Source of the DNA: an uncultured Chlorobiota bacterium
GTDB taxonomy: Bacteria > Bacteroidota > Bacteroidia > Bacteroidales > JAADGE01
Length of the DNA: 40,601 bases
NCBI GenBank assembly: GCA_947311445.1
Contig: CAMZKV010000002.1
Location: forward strand, 1-40,601
Reading direction: 5' to 3'
Below the pieces are notes generated by a model, which saw only the letters and a list, made by a program, of their open reading frames with translations, was not told the DNA's origin and did no database searches. Position 1 is the stretch's first letter. Every line of letters begins with the position of its first letter. Of the stretch, positions 1-9,832 are shown in pieces. Position numbers and translations under genes: made by a program.

Positions 1-533
1 GCTTCTTTTAAAATTTCTGCAAAATTAAGTGCAGAAAGAGGAGTTGTTGATGCTGGTTTAATAATTACCGGACATCCTGCTGCAATTGCTGTAACTGTTT
101 GATGTATAGCTAAATTCAATGGATGATTAAATGCGCTTACAGAAACAACTACACCGATTGGCTCTCGCATTGTAAAAGCAATTCTGTTTTCTGATGCTTG
201 TGTAAGTCCCATAGGAATTTGCTCGCCCTTTATTTGTCCTATGTGTTCTGCTGCAATTTTTACTCCATTTATTGCTCGTAAAACTTCAATTTTACTGTCT
301 TGATATGGTTTCCCGCCTTCTTGTGCTGCAATTTTTGTTAGTTCTTCAATTTGGGTTCTCATTATTTCTACTGTTCTTTCTAATATTGCAATTCTTTGGT
401 GTGCAGGTAGCCACAGTGATTGATTTTGAAATAAATTATCAGCAATTGTAAGAGTTTTTTCAATGTCTTGCTCATTTGCAAGTGGTATTTCTTTTATTAA
501 ACTTTGGTCGTAGGGAGATGTTACTTTTAACAT
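1..533 (-). CDS. Aldehyde dehydrogenase family protein, N-terminal part (gene runs off the window start)
   Basis: The first 177 codons are present, starting at an ATG read from 533; the rest lies beyond position 1. NAD(P)-dependent aldehyde dehydrogenases oxidise aldehydes to acids (or acyl-CoA in some branches) and are usually about 470-480 residues. The visible part has the N-terminal segment MLKVTSPYDQ, a helical stretch, then REPIGVVVSVSAFNHPLN and AAGCPVIIKPASTTPLSA, the conserved nucleotide-binding region of the family. The FNHP form, with the oxyanion-hole Asn, replaces the more common PWNFP and resembles the phosphonoacetaldehyde/lactaldehyde/glyceraldehyde-3-phosphate-type branch. 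The catalytic Cys and Glu lie in the missing part, so substrate cannot be assigned. The 5' side is a long, gene-poor, repeat-containing stretch, so the gene probably starts its own transcript. Family assignment is firm; substrate is unknown. Confidence 0.9.
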   Translation of the reverse strand, partial: MLKVTSPYDQSLIKEIPLANEQDIEKTLTIADNLFQNQSLWLPAHQRIAILERTVEIMRTQIEELTKIAAQEGGKPYQDSKIEVLRAINGVKIAAEHIGQIKGEQIPMGLTQASENRIAFTMREPIGVVVSVSAFNHPLNLAIHQTVTAIAAGCPVIIKPASTTPLSALNFAEILKE

Positions 534-704
534 AATTTTATATTTATATTTTAAATTTTGTTGCTTCTCCGGATAAATACGGAGCTTAGTTTTTCTTTTC
601 TATAAAAATCTCGTTATTTTTAAATGATACGATAATTATTTGTCTTTGCGTTTATCTTATAATTTCATAATTCAAAGACTTGTGTCCTTACTTTTATCCG
701 AGTT

Positions 705-1102
705 TTATTCCGAACTTTCAAAAAATATTGTTTTTCCGTCAGGCGAAAAAGCCGGATTTTTGATGCTGTCCTCTAAATTTATTTCTAATTTTGGGCTTGC
801 TGAAAAATACTAAATGTACTGAAAATAAACTAATTATACTATAATTCGTAAATGCAAGTGCAAGCTTTCTAATAAATAACTGTTATTTCCTTTGCATTTA
901 TTATATAATATTTTACTTCTCAGCTATGCGCCCTTTTTGTATCTTGTTCAATTCGAAGTATATATATACATCTTCATTTCACAAAATACAAAAATGACGC
1001 ATATCTGAGCTTTTCAGCAAGCCCTAATTTTTCGGCATTATCTTGCCTGTTAAGTTCTATATTGTTTTTGCAAGAAAATAGACTAACAATTACAATAAAT
1101 CC
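705..1102 (-). pseudogene. Remnant of a small lipoprotein / PD40-like gene, interrupted by a MITE
   Basis: On the minus strand a reading frame runs through GFIVIVSLFSCKNN (hydrophobic core plus lipobox-like Cys) and on to DNAEKL at about 1032. It resumes at about 785 as EINLEDSIKNPAFSPDGK, then TIFFESSE and a stop at 705-707. NPAFSPDGK followed by TIFF is the typical strand motif of WD40-like PD40 (TolB-type) propeller repeats. Removing the 232-bp element at 793-1024 with one copy of its 7-bp flanking repeat joins the two parts in frame (GAA AAA TTA GAA ATA). The N-terminus has no start codon: the frame opens after a TAG, just inside the REP-like pair at 1114-1194. The joined product is only about 52 residues, so the gene was probably already shortened. 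Original function is unknown. Confidence 0.6.
793..1024. mobile_element. MITE-like non-autonomous element, 232 bp, 14-bp TIRs and 7-bp target duplication
   Basis: Perfect 14-bp terminal inverted repeats, GGGCTTGCTGAAAA at 793-806 and its complement at 1011-1024, are flanked on both sides by the direct repeat TAATTTT (786-792 and 1025-1031), as expected for a transposition target duplication. The interior carries no ORF and is largely two hairpins: TAAATGCAA (849-857) with TTGCATTTA (892-900), and a long imperfect stem from 919 to 1009, with arms 919-947 and 981-1009 matching at 25 of 29 positions around an AT-rich centre. The element splits the lipoprotein remnant on the minus strand. No second copy and no transposase were seen in this window, so the parent IS family is not identified. 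Confidence 0.75.
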
Positions 1103-1113
1103 CTAAATGCACA

Positions 1114-1194
1114 AGTCGGGGTGCGACTATGTTAATAAACAGCAAGTTAGTTTAATCTGTCTTACACCTAATTTTGTGAAGTCGCACTCCGACT
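1114..1194. repeat. REP-like inverted pair (REPIN-like)
   Basis: AGTCGGGGTGCGACT at 1114-1128 and AGTCGCACTCCGACT at 1180-1194 are inverted copies with one mismatch. Each copy is itself a short palindrome (AGTCG...CGACT). Two small palindromes in inverted orientation about 50 bp apart is the organisation of REPINs. The pair fills the gap between the stop of the STAS-like gene at 1200 and the lipoprotein remnant, and could also act as a 3' hairpin for the former. No other copy was seen in the window. Confidence 0.55.
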
Positions 1195-1199
1195 ATCTG

Positions 1200-1583
1200 T
1201 TAATAGTTTTTTTTAAGCCAAACTAATGCAGCTTCTTTTGTACTAAACACTTTTTGAATGTAATTGTCAAATTTGTAATGGTATTTGAAAATTTCAGAAA
1301 TTGCAGTTTCCTTAGGTGTATAATGAATTAAAGCCACAGTAATAAAAGTATAAGGTTCCAAATATTTTTTCATAGCTTCTTTTAATTTTAATATATTTTC
1401 TTCTTCTAAAAAGTTTGTGCCAAAAATTGTATCTCTTGCATCTGTAAGTATTTTTAAATTGCGAGGTAATTTTTCATTTTTCATAATAAAATTACCATAT
1501 TCCATAAATTCCTTAATTGTTATTTCTCCCAAATAAGTAACTTCTAAAACATTTTCTTTTTTATTAAAATCCCAGCTAATCAT
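1200..1583 (-). CDS. Small cytoplasmic protein, STAS/SpoIIAA-like fold suspected
   Basis: This codes for 127 residues from an ATG at 1583 with no signal peptide or membrane segment. The pattern of an N-terminal strand pair (MISWDFNKKENVLEVTYLG), a helix, then a strand ending in LKILTDARDT resembles STAS/SpoIIAA-like proteins, where a loop after the second main strand carries the functional Asp/Ser. A second strand (FITVALIHYT), a helix rich in aromatic residues and a C-terminal TKEAALVWLKK helix complete an alpha/beta sandwich. Bacteroidota genomes carry many such orphan 120-140 residue proteins. Upstream, 9 bp away, lies a broken outer-membrane protein gene on the same strand, so the two may once have been co-transcribed. 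No function is claimed; the fold assignment is a moderate guess. Confidence 0.7.
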   Translation of the reverse strand: MISWDFNKKENVLEVTYLGEITIKEFMEYGNFIMKNEKLPRNLKILTDARDTIFGTNFLEEENILKLKEAMKKYLEPYTFITVALIHYTPKETAISEIFKYHYKFDNYIQKVFSTKEAALVWLKKNY

Positions 1584-1592
1584 GTTTTTGTA

Positions 1593-2021
1593 TTAAAATG
1601 AATATTCCAAAGCTTTCCCAATTCTAAAGTCAAATTTATAATTTTTTTTTGAAATTCATTGCAAAAATCTGTTTCAATATTTTTAAAAATGTTATATCCT
1701 GCTCCTGCAAACATTTCTGCTGTAATATTATTTTTAAAAACATGTGAAGAAACAAAATCTATTACAATTGTTTTAATATTTGCAAAATGTCCTCAATCAA
1801 TTTTAATATCTGTTTCTGAAAATTTTGTATAAGTTGCACCGAAAATTCCGCCACCTTTTTTATAAAAGGTTTGAAATAATATCTAAATTCAGGAGCAATG
1901 CTTTTTACAAGTGTGTTTTTTCTTCCAAAAGAACATTTAAAATTGAATGATTTAAAGAATAATCTACTGATAAGTAACATATTAAAAACAAAAAACATCT
2001 ACAAATAACATAAACTCTCAT
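1593..2021 (-). pseudogene. Broken outer-membrane beta-barrel gene (DUF3575-like)
   Basis: Pieces of one protein can be read in different minus-strand frames. An ATG at 2019-2021 opens MRVYVICRCFLFLICYLSV (signal-like). A second frame gives SFGRKNTLVKSIAPEFRYYF and KPFIKK. After an A6 run (1856-1861 on the plus strand) a third frame gives GGGIFGATYTKFSETDIKID, an in-frame TGA, then GHFANIKTIVIDFVSSHVF, AEMFAGAGYNIF and a final KALEYSF before TAA at 1593-1595. The RYYF...GGGIF order, alternating strands, and a C-terminal aromatic residue suit a small DUF3575-type outer-membrane protein. With at least two frameshifts and one stop it is unlikely to be functional. The 78-codon ORF inside it (1762-1998) is only one fragment. 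Confidence 0.55.
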
Positions 2022-2029
2022 TGTTTTTA

Positions 2030-2037
2030 TAACTTTG
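2030..2037 (+). promoter_or_regulatory. Putative -7 box TAACTTTG
   Basis: This is an exact match to the Bacteroidota -7 consensus TAnnTTTG, 26 bp before the ATG of the FAD-dependent dehydrogenase at 2064. No clear -33 TTTG box was found at the expected distance. Confidence 0.4.
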
Positions 2038-2063
2038 GAGTTTTTCTATTATAAAATAGGGTT

Positions 2064-3608
<1,545 letters not shown>

Positions 3609-3625
3609 AAATTTAAGGTTTAATA

Positions 3626-5944
3626 TTATCTTAGTTTAAAATCTTTTTTAAGATTATCAAGTTCAGTTTTCATTTTTGTAATGTCATGGGCAAAGAATAG
3701 GATTTTTGTAATTTTTTCGTCTTTATCAAAGTATGGAGTATAGGTTGCAGAAAGCCATTTTTCTTCTCCTTTTTTTGTGAATCTTTTTATTTGTCTTTTT
3801 ATAGATTGCCCTTTTGCAACTTGCTCAATAATAGTTAATAAATCATCTTTTTGATTTTTCTCTTTAACCAAATCCATTACATTTAATCCTTTAATGTCTT
3901 TGGAAGTGTAGCCCATTATTTTTTCATAAGTTTCATTAGAATTTAAAAGAATCCCATCAAGTGTATATTCAACAGTCATAACTGTATTGTTCACAGCATT
4001 TACAAGGCTTCTAAATTCAATATTTTGTTGGATTGTTTCTGCTTGTATTTTTTGAAGTTCCTCAACTTTATTATTCAATTCAAGCTCTTTTTCTGCTAAT
4101 TTTTGTGTTTGTTCTCCTGATATTTTAAGCAACTCCACAGTTTTTGAATTTATAATAGTAGCATCTATCCAAGAACCGACATTGTCTCCAAGTCGTTCTA
4201 TAAATTCAATAATGTATTCTTCTGGTTGTTTTAGAAAACCTAATTCAATAACAGAGTTAATTTTTCCTTGAAAAAATATAGGAATAATACTAATATTTGA
4301 GGGCTTTCCGCTTCCTAAACCTGAAGAAATTTTTATATAATCGTCAGGAATATCATTCAATATAATTCTCTTTTTTTCGAGCAAACAAGCACCAACAAGT
4401 CCTTCTCCTAATTTAAAGGTTTTTGTTGAATGCTTTCTTTTTTCATAGGCATAGCTTGCAGTTAAAGTTATAATTTCTGTTTTGTCATCATATAAATATA
4501 GCCCTCCAAGTATTGCATCTGTATAATTTACAATTACTTTTAATATGTTAAATGTTAGTTCATTAATATTATTTTTACTTTTTCTTTCTGCTTCTGAAAC
4601 TTCAAATCTTCCCCTTCTCATCCAAAGTTGCTTAAAAGTTTCTTGATTGTATGAAACACTTTTTTCCTTAGCAACTTTTAAATTTTCTGCAATTTTATTT
4701 ATTGATGCCGATAATAAATCTTTATCGCTTTTTTGCTTAATTCTAATGTCATAGTTCCCATTAACAATTTTTGAACTTATATCTGCTGCTTCATTCAAGT
4801 TATCGGAAATTTTATTAAAACTATTAATTATCTTTTCAAATTCATCATTCTTATTTTTAATGGGGATTTTTACAGGTTCTCCTTTTTCAATTTTTTTAGA
4901 TGCTAAAAGTAAATCGTCAAAAGCTTTAAAGGAGTTTTTAATAAAAAATACAACTATAAATAAACCAAAAATCATTATTAAAGATGCAATTATTATGGCC
5001 ATATAAATATTTGAAATTAATTCTTTAATTAAAACATTATATGGAATCGCAGTTAGAATAGACCAATTAATATTAGTGTTTTCAAGTTGTATTGTTTTTA
5101 TAGACCCAACCTTATTATTTATGGTTAGAGTTCCTGATTTTTTTCCATGGAATGCATTTAATAAGTCCTTTTCTTCTATATGAATTTTTGAAATATTTTT
5201 TCCGGACAACCAAGTTTCTTCAGAAGCAAAAATAACATCTTTATCTTCAGAAAGAAGAATAAGTTTTGCATTTTCATTATATAAAGATGCGGTATTAATT
5301 ATTTTGGAAATTTTTGATAAAGATATATTTACTCCTGCAAAACCTATTATGTTTTTATTGAAAAAGATTAGCCTTGAAATTGTTATAAACATTTCATCTT
5401 TACTAGAATGATTTATAAAAAACGGAGCAGATATATGAATGTATTTGTTTGATTTTTTTTCAATAAGTTTTTCAAAAGCTATCTCAAAATCCTTATAATT
5501 AAATTCTTCAGCAATAAATGAATTCTTATAATTTGTTAGTAAAATTGTATTTTTTAGTTTATTTTTCTTATTGCTTTTGACTTCTTTATTTTTAAAGAGA
5601 TTTAGTGGTACAAAAAAAAAGTTTTTTATATCCTCATTGTTTTCCAAATACTTTTTTAGATATTCCAAATTGTCATCGGCAATTTTAAATTGTCCGTCAA
5701 TGCTTTCAACATTAATATTATTAACTGAATTATTAAAATTTTTTATACTGTTTTCGAGTTCATTTGTAATTTTATCGGAATAGCTTTCATTAATTATTTC
5801 TGCAATATTTGCTGATACTTTTTTAGAAGAGTTCAAGAATGATATTGCTGAATATATTGCAGCTGAAGATATTGACAGCAAGAAAATTGATATTATCAAT
5901 AAAAGCAGTTTCTTTTTTATAGATATGTTTTTGAATATTTCCAC
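3626..5944 (-). CDS. Membrane sensor: Cache - TM - HAMP - GAF - coiled coil - PAS, without kinase domain
   Basis: The product is 772 residues, beginning at GTG 5944 because the preceding in-frame codon is a stop. Segments seen: TM1 about 12-34; an extracytoplasmic region about 35-305 with Cache-like features (HISAPFF, FITISRLIFFNKNIIGFAGV); TM2 about 311-335; a HAMP-like linker about 336-425 with the pattern NGNYDIRIKQKSDKDLL; a GAF domain about 460-600 (KLGEGLVGACLLEKK, SIIPIFFQGKINSVIELGF); a coiled coil about 605-645; and a PAS domain about 648-757 (TVEYTLDGILLNSNETYEKI, GEEKWLSATYTPY, FAHDITKMK). It ends right after PAS with no HisKA, HATPase, GGDEF, EAL or phosphatase domain. It is the last of three genes; the gap to the upstream paralogue is 30 bp. 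It probably senses a periplasmic ligand and works through a partner, most simply the adjacent kinase. Confidence 0.8.
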   Translation of the reverse strand: MEIFKNISIKKKLLLLIISIFLLSISSAAIYSAISFLNSSKKVSANIAEIINESYSDKITNELENSIKNFNNSVNNINVESIDGQFKIADDNLEYLKKYLENNEDIKNFFFVPLNLFKNKEVKSNKKNKLKNTILLTNYKNSFIAEEFNYKDFEIAFEKLIEKKSNKYIHISAPFFINHSSKDEMFITISRLIFFNKNIIGFAGVNISLSKISKIINTASLYNENAKLILLSEDKDVIFASEETWLSGKNISKIHIEEKDLLNAFHGKKSGTLTINNKVGSIKTIQLENTNINWSILTAIPYNVLIKELISNIYMAIIIASLIMIFGLFIVVFFIKNSFKAFDDLLLASKKIEKGEPVKIPIKNKNDEFEKIINSFNKISDNLNEAADISSKIVNGNYDIRIKQKSDKDLLSASINKIAENLKVAKEKSVSYNQETFKQLWMRRGRFEVSEAERKSKNNINELTFNILKVIVNYTDAILGGLYLYDDKTEIITLTASYAYEKRKHSTKTFKLGEGLVGACLLEKKRIILNDIPDDYIKISSGLGSGKPSNISIIPIFFQGKINSVIELGFLKQPEEYIIEFIERLGDNVGSWIDATIINSKTVELLKISGEQTQKLAEKELELNNKVEELQKIQAETIQQNIEFRSLVNAVNNTVMTVEYTLDGILLNSNETYEKIMGYTSKDIKGLNVMDLVKEKNQKDDLLTIIEQVAKGQSIKRQIKRFTKKGEEKWLSATYTPYFDKDEKITKILFFAHDITKMKTELDNLKKDFKLR

Positions 5945-5974
5945 TTAAATTTTGTATTTTTTTATTAAAAACTA

Positions 5975-8203
5975 TTATTCAGAAAGTGAGCCAATTGATA
6001 AAATTCTAAAAATTTTTCGTCTTGCATTTCTTATTGGCACATATTCTTGAGAAAATTTAACTTTTTTTCCTTTGAAAACGAATGTTTCTTTGGCAGATTT
6101 TGACCTGTTATTTGCAAGGTCTTCCCAAAACATTTTATATTCCTTATCATAATTTTTAGTTTCAACAATTTCTTTATGGTGTGTTGAGATAATGTCTTTT
6201 TTATTTATGTTAAATAAATTTAAAACCCTACCACTTACATCTACTATAAAACCATTTAAATCATATTCTATCATGTAAGTTATTGATTTAACAGATTCAA
6301 TTATTTCAATTAATTGTAATATTTCTTTGTCTAGATTTCTGTTTTGTCTTCTGTGAGTATTTATTTTTTCTTCAAGAGTTTTTCTTTGTTCTTCAATTTC
6401 CTTAGACTGTTTTCTTGTTTGAACCAATAGTTCTTCTGTTTTTTCTGAATGTTTTAAATTAGAAATTGTTGAAGCAATACTTTCACCAATTTCTTTTATA
6501 TAATTTATTTTAAATTCTTCAATCTCATTTATACTTGCAAGTTCTAATATTGCTTTTACTTCATTATTAAATATTAAAGGAACAATAAATAAGGATTTTG
6601 GTTCTTCCTCTCCAAAACCAGATTCAATCATTGTATATTTTTCTGGAATTTCGGTTAAATATATGCTTTCTTTTTCAAGAAAAGCTCTGCCAACTAGGCC
6701 TTCATTAAGAGATATTTTTTTATTTGAAATCCTATTTTTACCATAAGCATAACTTGCAAGCATTTCTAATACAGGAGTTTCGAGATTATCTTCATTTAAA
6801 ACAAAAATTCCCCCTTGTTGGATTCCAAGGAATCTTGTAATGCTTTTTAAAATATCAAATGAAAGTTGCTCTAGGGTTGATACATGTTGTAATATGCTGG
6901 TTATTTCGTTTGTTCCTTTTGAAAGTTTTTCTTTAAGGGTGTTTTCTTCTGCCTGTATCTTTTTTTCTCTTTCCTGAGTTTCAATAACTTGCTGTATGTT
7001 TTTTAAAGATTCGTTTATTGAATCTTCTATGTTTTCAGAATTGATTTCTAAATTTGTATCTCCTTTTGAAAGTTTTTGTAGATTATCGGAGATTGTTGAA
7101 TGGTAATTTTTAAGTTCATGCAAGACTTTTCTTGAAGAGAGTTTTTCTTTAACTGAATTTTTAAAAAAAACTTTTCTAATTTTATATAAAAATTGTTGCT
7201 TTGATTTGTTATATTTTTTAAGTAAAAAAATAAAACTTATTGTTAATGCAATATAAAACAATAAAAGAGATATTAATAATCGTTTTTTATATGTGTAATA
7301 ATTTTTTAATACGTACTCATCATTATATATAAAGCCGGTATATAATTGCTTTTCAGGATAATAGGATGCATATATATTGTCTCCTTCATATTTTAATTGA
7401 AATATTTTTTCTTTAATAGAAAATATTTTATCTATAAATACATCTAAATTATCAGAGCTAACAAATTTTGAATTACCAACTAATATTTTGTCGGATATAC
7501 GTATTAAAAAGAAAGCTATTTCTTTATTATTATATATTTTTTGTAATGTTCCGGACATAAATTCAAAGATACTTAATTCTAGTATAGCTTCAATTTTCCC
7601 ATCAATGTATATTGGAGAATAGAGGCTTAGTTGAGTGTCTTGTTTTAATTTTTTTCTTGCGATATATTGTCTTCCTGATTTTATTTCTTTAACTATTGGG
7701 TTAGAGTTTTTAATAAAAACAGGTATTTCTTTATTAGATATTCCGGGTATGCTTGATGTTGTTCTTACATATCCGCTATCAGATTTTTGCCATATGCTTA
7801 CATATGTATTTGTCATATATCTTATTCTATTTGGCAAATCACTATTTAAAAGCAATGGTTTTTTATTAATTAAAAGTTCATTAATAAAAATTTTTTGAAT
7901 AAGTCCGTCTTTAACTATCTCAACAAAAAAAGAATCGTTTCTGGTTTTTGTTATAATCTCAAAATTTTGTGTAATATCATTAAATATACGCTCAGAAGAT
8001 TTTAACTTACTAATATTGAAAGAGTTTAGTGTAGCAATGTATTTGTTTAGCTTTTCAAGTTCAATCTTTTGTAATTTATTAAAGGTTTTAATTTCTGTAT
8101 TTTTATAATCTTTTAGTAACAAAAAAGCAGCAATAAGTATAATAATTGCAAACGCAAGAAAATATATAATACTTAAATTATTTTGTTTTAATTTTTTAAA
8201 CAT
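5975..8203 (-). CDS. Membrane sensor paralogue: Cache - TM - GAF - coiled coil - PAS, without kinase domain
   Basis: The product is 742 residues from an ATG at 8203, only 2 bp after the stop of the histidine kinase gene. TM1 is about 11-30. A periplasmic Cache-like domain spans about 31-305 (GYVRTTSSIPG, SGRQYIARKKL, LYSPIYIDGKIEAILELS, a Cache_2/Cache_3-type pattern), and TM2 is about 308-329. A helical linker of about 100 residues leads to a GAF domain about 440-585 (GIQQGGIFVLN, LNEGLVGRAFLEKESIYL, LFIVPLIFNNEVKAILELAS), a coiled coil about 585-632, and a PAS domain about 635-738 (YMIEYDLNGFIVDVSGRVL). There is no catalytic output. GAF and PAS parts are clearly related to the product at 3626-5944, while the Cache parts are diverged, suggesting different ligands for a shared cytoplasmic partner. 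Confidence 0.8.
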   Translation of the reverse strand: MFKKLKQNNLSIIYFLAFAIIILIAAFLLLKDYKNTEIKTFNKLQKIELEKLNKYIATLNSFNISKLKSSERIFNDITQNFEIITKTRNDSFFVEIVKDGLIQKIFINELLINKKPLLLNSDLPNRIRYMTNTYVSIWQKSDSGYVRTTSSIPGISNKEIPVFIKNSNPIVKEIKSGRQYIARKKLKQDTQLSLYSPIYIDGKIEAILELSIFEFMSGTLQKIYNNKEIAFFLIRISDKILVGNSKFVSSDNLDVFIDKIFSIKEKIFQLKYEGDNIYASYYPEKQLYTGFIYNDEYVLKNYYTYKKRLLISLLLFYIALTISFIFLLKKYNKSKQQFLYKIRKVFFKNSVKEKLSSRKVLHELKNYHSTISDNLQKLSKGDTNLEINSENIEDSINESLKNIQQVIETQEREKKIQAEENTLKEKLSKGTNEITSILQHVSTLEQLSFDILKSITRFLGIQQGGIFVLNEDNLETPVLEMLASYAYGKNRISNKKISLNEGLVGRAFLEKESIYLTEIPEKYTMIESGFGEEEPKSLFIVPLIFNNEVKAILELASINEIEEFKINYIKEIGESIASTISNLKHSEKTEELLVQTRKQSKEIEEQRKTLEEKINTHRRQNRNLDKEILQLIEIIESVKSITYMIEYDLNGFIVDVSGRVLNLFNINKKDIISTHHKEIVETKNYDKEYKMFWEDLANNRSKSAKETFVFKGKKVKFSQEYVPIRNARRKIFRILSIGSLSE

Positions 8204-8205
8204 TG

Positions 8206-9813
8206 TTAGTTTTTCTCAACAGGTAATAAAAATATAATAGTTGTTCCTTCTCCTACTTCACTTTCAATAATCATTTCTCCGTTATGCCTTTCAATAAATT
8301 CTTTTGTTAAAATTATTCCTAAGCCTGTTCCTTTTTCTTTGTTTGTTCCATAAGTAGAAAAAAACTCTTTGGAATTCATCATTTTATTTATGTTTTCTTC
8401 TGAAATTCCAATCCCATTGTCTTTAACCCATAATTTAACATATTCAATATTTGCCTTAAAATGTTTCTCCATTCCAATTTCAACAACACCATTTGTGTTT
8501 GTATATTTAATAGCATTAGAAATAATATTTCTGATAACTGTATGAATCATATGTTCATCAGCAAATACATAGTACTCATTAGATATTTTATCTATATGTT
8601 TTATGTTTTTAGATTCAAAATTAGGTTTAAAAAGTGTTAAAACATCCTCGATAATATCATTAAGAAGAATTTCTTCTCTAATAAAGAACGTTTCACCACT
8701 TTCGTTTTTAGCCCAAAAAAGAAGGTTTACAAGCAAGTTATATGCTGAACCTGCTGAATCTCTAACAGTTCTAATTATTTCTAGAATTTCTTGTTTATCA
8801 ATATCGTCAATATCATCAATTATAATATCTAATGCAGTTGTAATGTTTCCAACAGGGCCTCTTAAATCGTGTGCAATTATCGAAAACATCGTGTCTTTAA
8901 TTGCTCCTGAAACTTTCAGTTCTTCGGTTTGTTTATTTATTTGCTCATTTTGAAGAGTGAGCCTGTGCAAAGTATCTTCAAATTTTCTATTTTGTTCTTG
9001 AATTTTTGTATGAGAAATTTTTTCTGATGTAATATCAACAGGTGTTAAAAGCATAACTTTTCTTCCGTCAATCCATTCTATATATCCGTATGAAATTTGG
9101 TACCACTTTTTATAAAAATTATCGTAAAAATCTAAGTTTTTAAATTTTCCAATGGGTAAATTATGCCTTTTTAATATTTCTTCACATTCTTTTGCACTAC
9201 TTAGCAGAGTTTTATTGTCTGCTTTTGTATCATTTCCAAAAACTGTTTTTGCTTTGTTATTTAAAAATAAAACTTTTAATGTAATAGGTTCAATAACAAA
9301 TATAATTGCATTAACATTGTCTGTAACTCTTTGAAATGTGTCGTAAGATTTATTAACGGCTCTTTCTGCTATTGAATGCTCTGTTATATCATTAACAATA
9401 GCGATACCTCCATTAATAGTTTCTGAATTGTTTTTAAAAGTTGTAGGTTTTGTATGTATGGATACAAATAATTCTAAATCGGAAAAATTAGTATGGTATC
9501 GTCCTTCATAAAATCCTTCATATCCTTTTTTTGTTTGTTCAAACGATGGTAAAATTCTTTTATCGGTAACTTCTGAAATGCCAAAACCACATACTTGGTT
9601 TCTATTTACATTAAATATTTTTAAGAGTGTTTTATTTACATCAACAATTTTTAGTTTATCATCAAAAAGAATAATTCCTACAGGCATTTCATTATATACC
9701 TCCAAATATTTATTGCCGTATAAGTCTTGTTTTTTTAGTAATTGTATATCGTTAAGAAGTTTTTGGTTTTCTTCTTTCAATTTTTTTATGGTATTGATAT
9801 ACTCTTTACTCAT
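8206..9813 (-). CDS. Soluble PAS-PAS sensor histidine kinase
   Basis: The product is 535 residues from the ATG at 9813. An upstream TTG at 9831 is open in frame but lies between the likely -7 box and this ATG, so it is not used here. No membrane segment is seen. Domains: coiled coil 1-32; PAS about 33-145 (EMPVGIILFDDKLKIVDVN, IAIVNDIT); PAS about 160-265; coiled coil about 265-305; HisKA with phospho-acceptor H315 in FSIIAHDLRGPVGN; and HATPase_c about 417-535 with N-box NIISNAIKY, G1 DNGIGI and G2 GTGLGI. All kinase motifs look intact. No response regulator is adjacent. It is the first gene of an operon with two membrane sensors that lack kinases, spaced 2 and 30 bp apart, which suggests they feed this kinase. 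Confidence 0.88.
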   Translation of the reverse strand: MSKEYINTIKKLKEENQKLLNDIQLLKKQDLYGNKYLEVYNEMPVGIILFDDKLKIVDVNKTLLKIFNVNRNQVCGFGISEVTDKRILPSFEQTKKGYEGFYEGRYHTNFSDLELFVSIHTKPTTFKNNSETINGGIAIVNDITEHSIAERAVNKSYDTFQRVTDNVNAIIFVIEPITLKVLFLNNKAKTVFGNDTKADNKTLLSSAKECEEILKRHNLPIGKFKNLDFYDNFYKKWYQISYGYIEWIDGRKVMLLTPVDITSEKISHTKIQEQNRKFEDTLHRLTLQNEQINKQTEELKVSGAIKDTMFSIIAHDLRGPVGNITTALDIIIDDIDDIDKQEILEIIRTVRDSAGSAYNLLVNLLFWAKNESGETFFIREEILLNDIIEDVLTLFKPNFESKNIKHIDKISNEYYVFADEHMIHTVIRNIISNAIKYTNTNGVVEIGMEKHFKANIEYVKLWVKDNGIGISEENINKMMNSKEFFSTYGTNKEKGTGLGIILTKEFIERHNGEMIIESEVGEGTTIIFLLPVEKN

Positions 9814-9832
9814 CTTAAAATGGATTTTCAAA

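Noticed and set aside
583-597. Short CTCCG/CGGAG hairpin before the aldehyde dehydrogenase gene
   Set aside because: A 5-bp stem with poor context; too weak to call a terminator or leader element.
1762-1998. A 78-codon minus-strand ORF
   Set aside because: It is one frame of a broken outer-membrane protein gene; the conserved-looking protein continues in another frame after an A6 run.
9814-9831. TTG start adding six residues to the histidine kinase
   Set aside because: It lies at or before the expected transcription start from TAATTTTG; an ATG follows at 9813.
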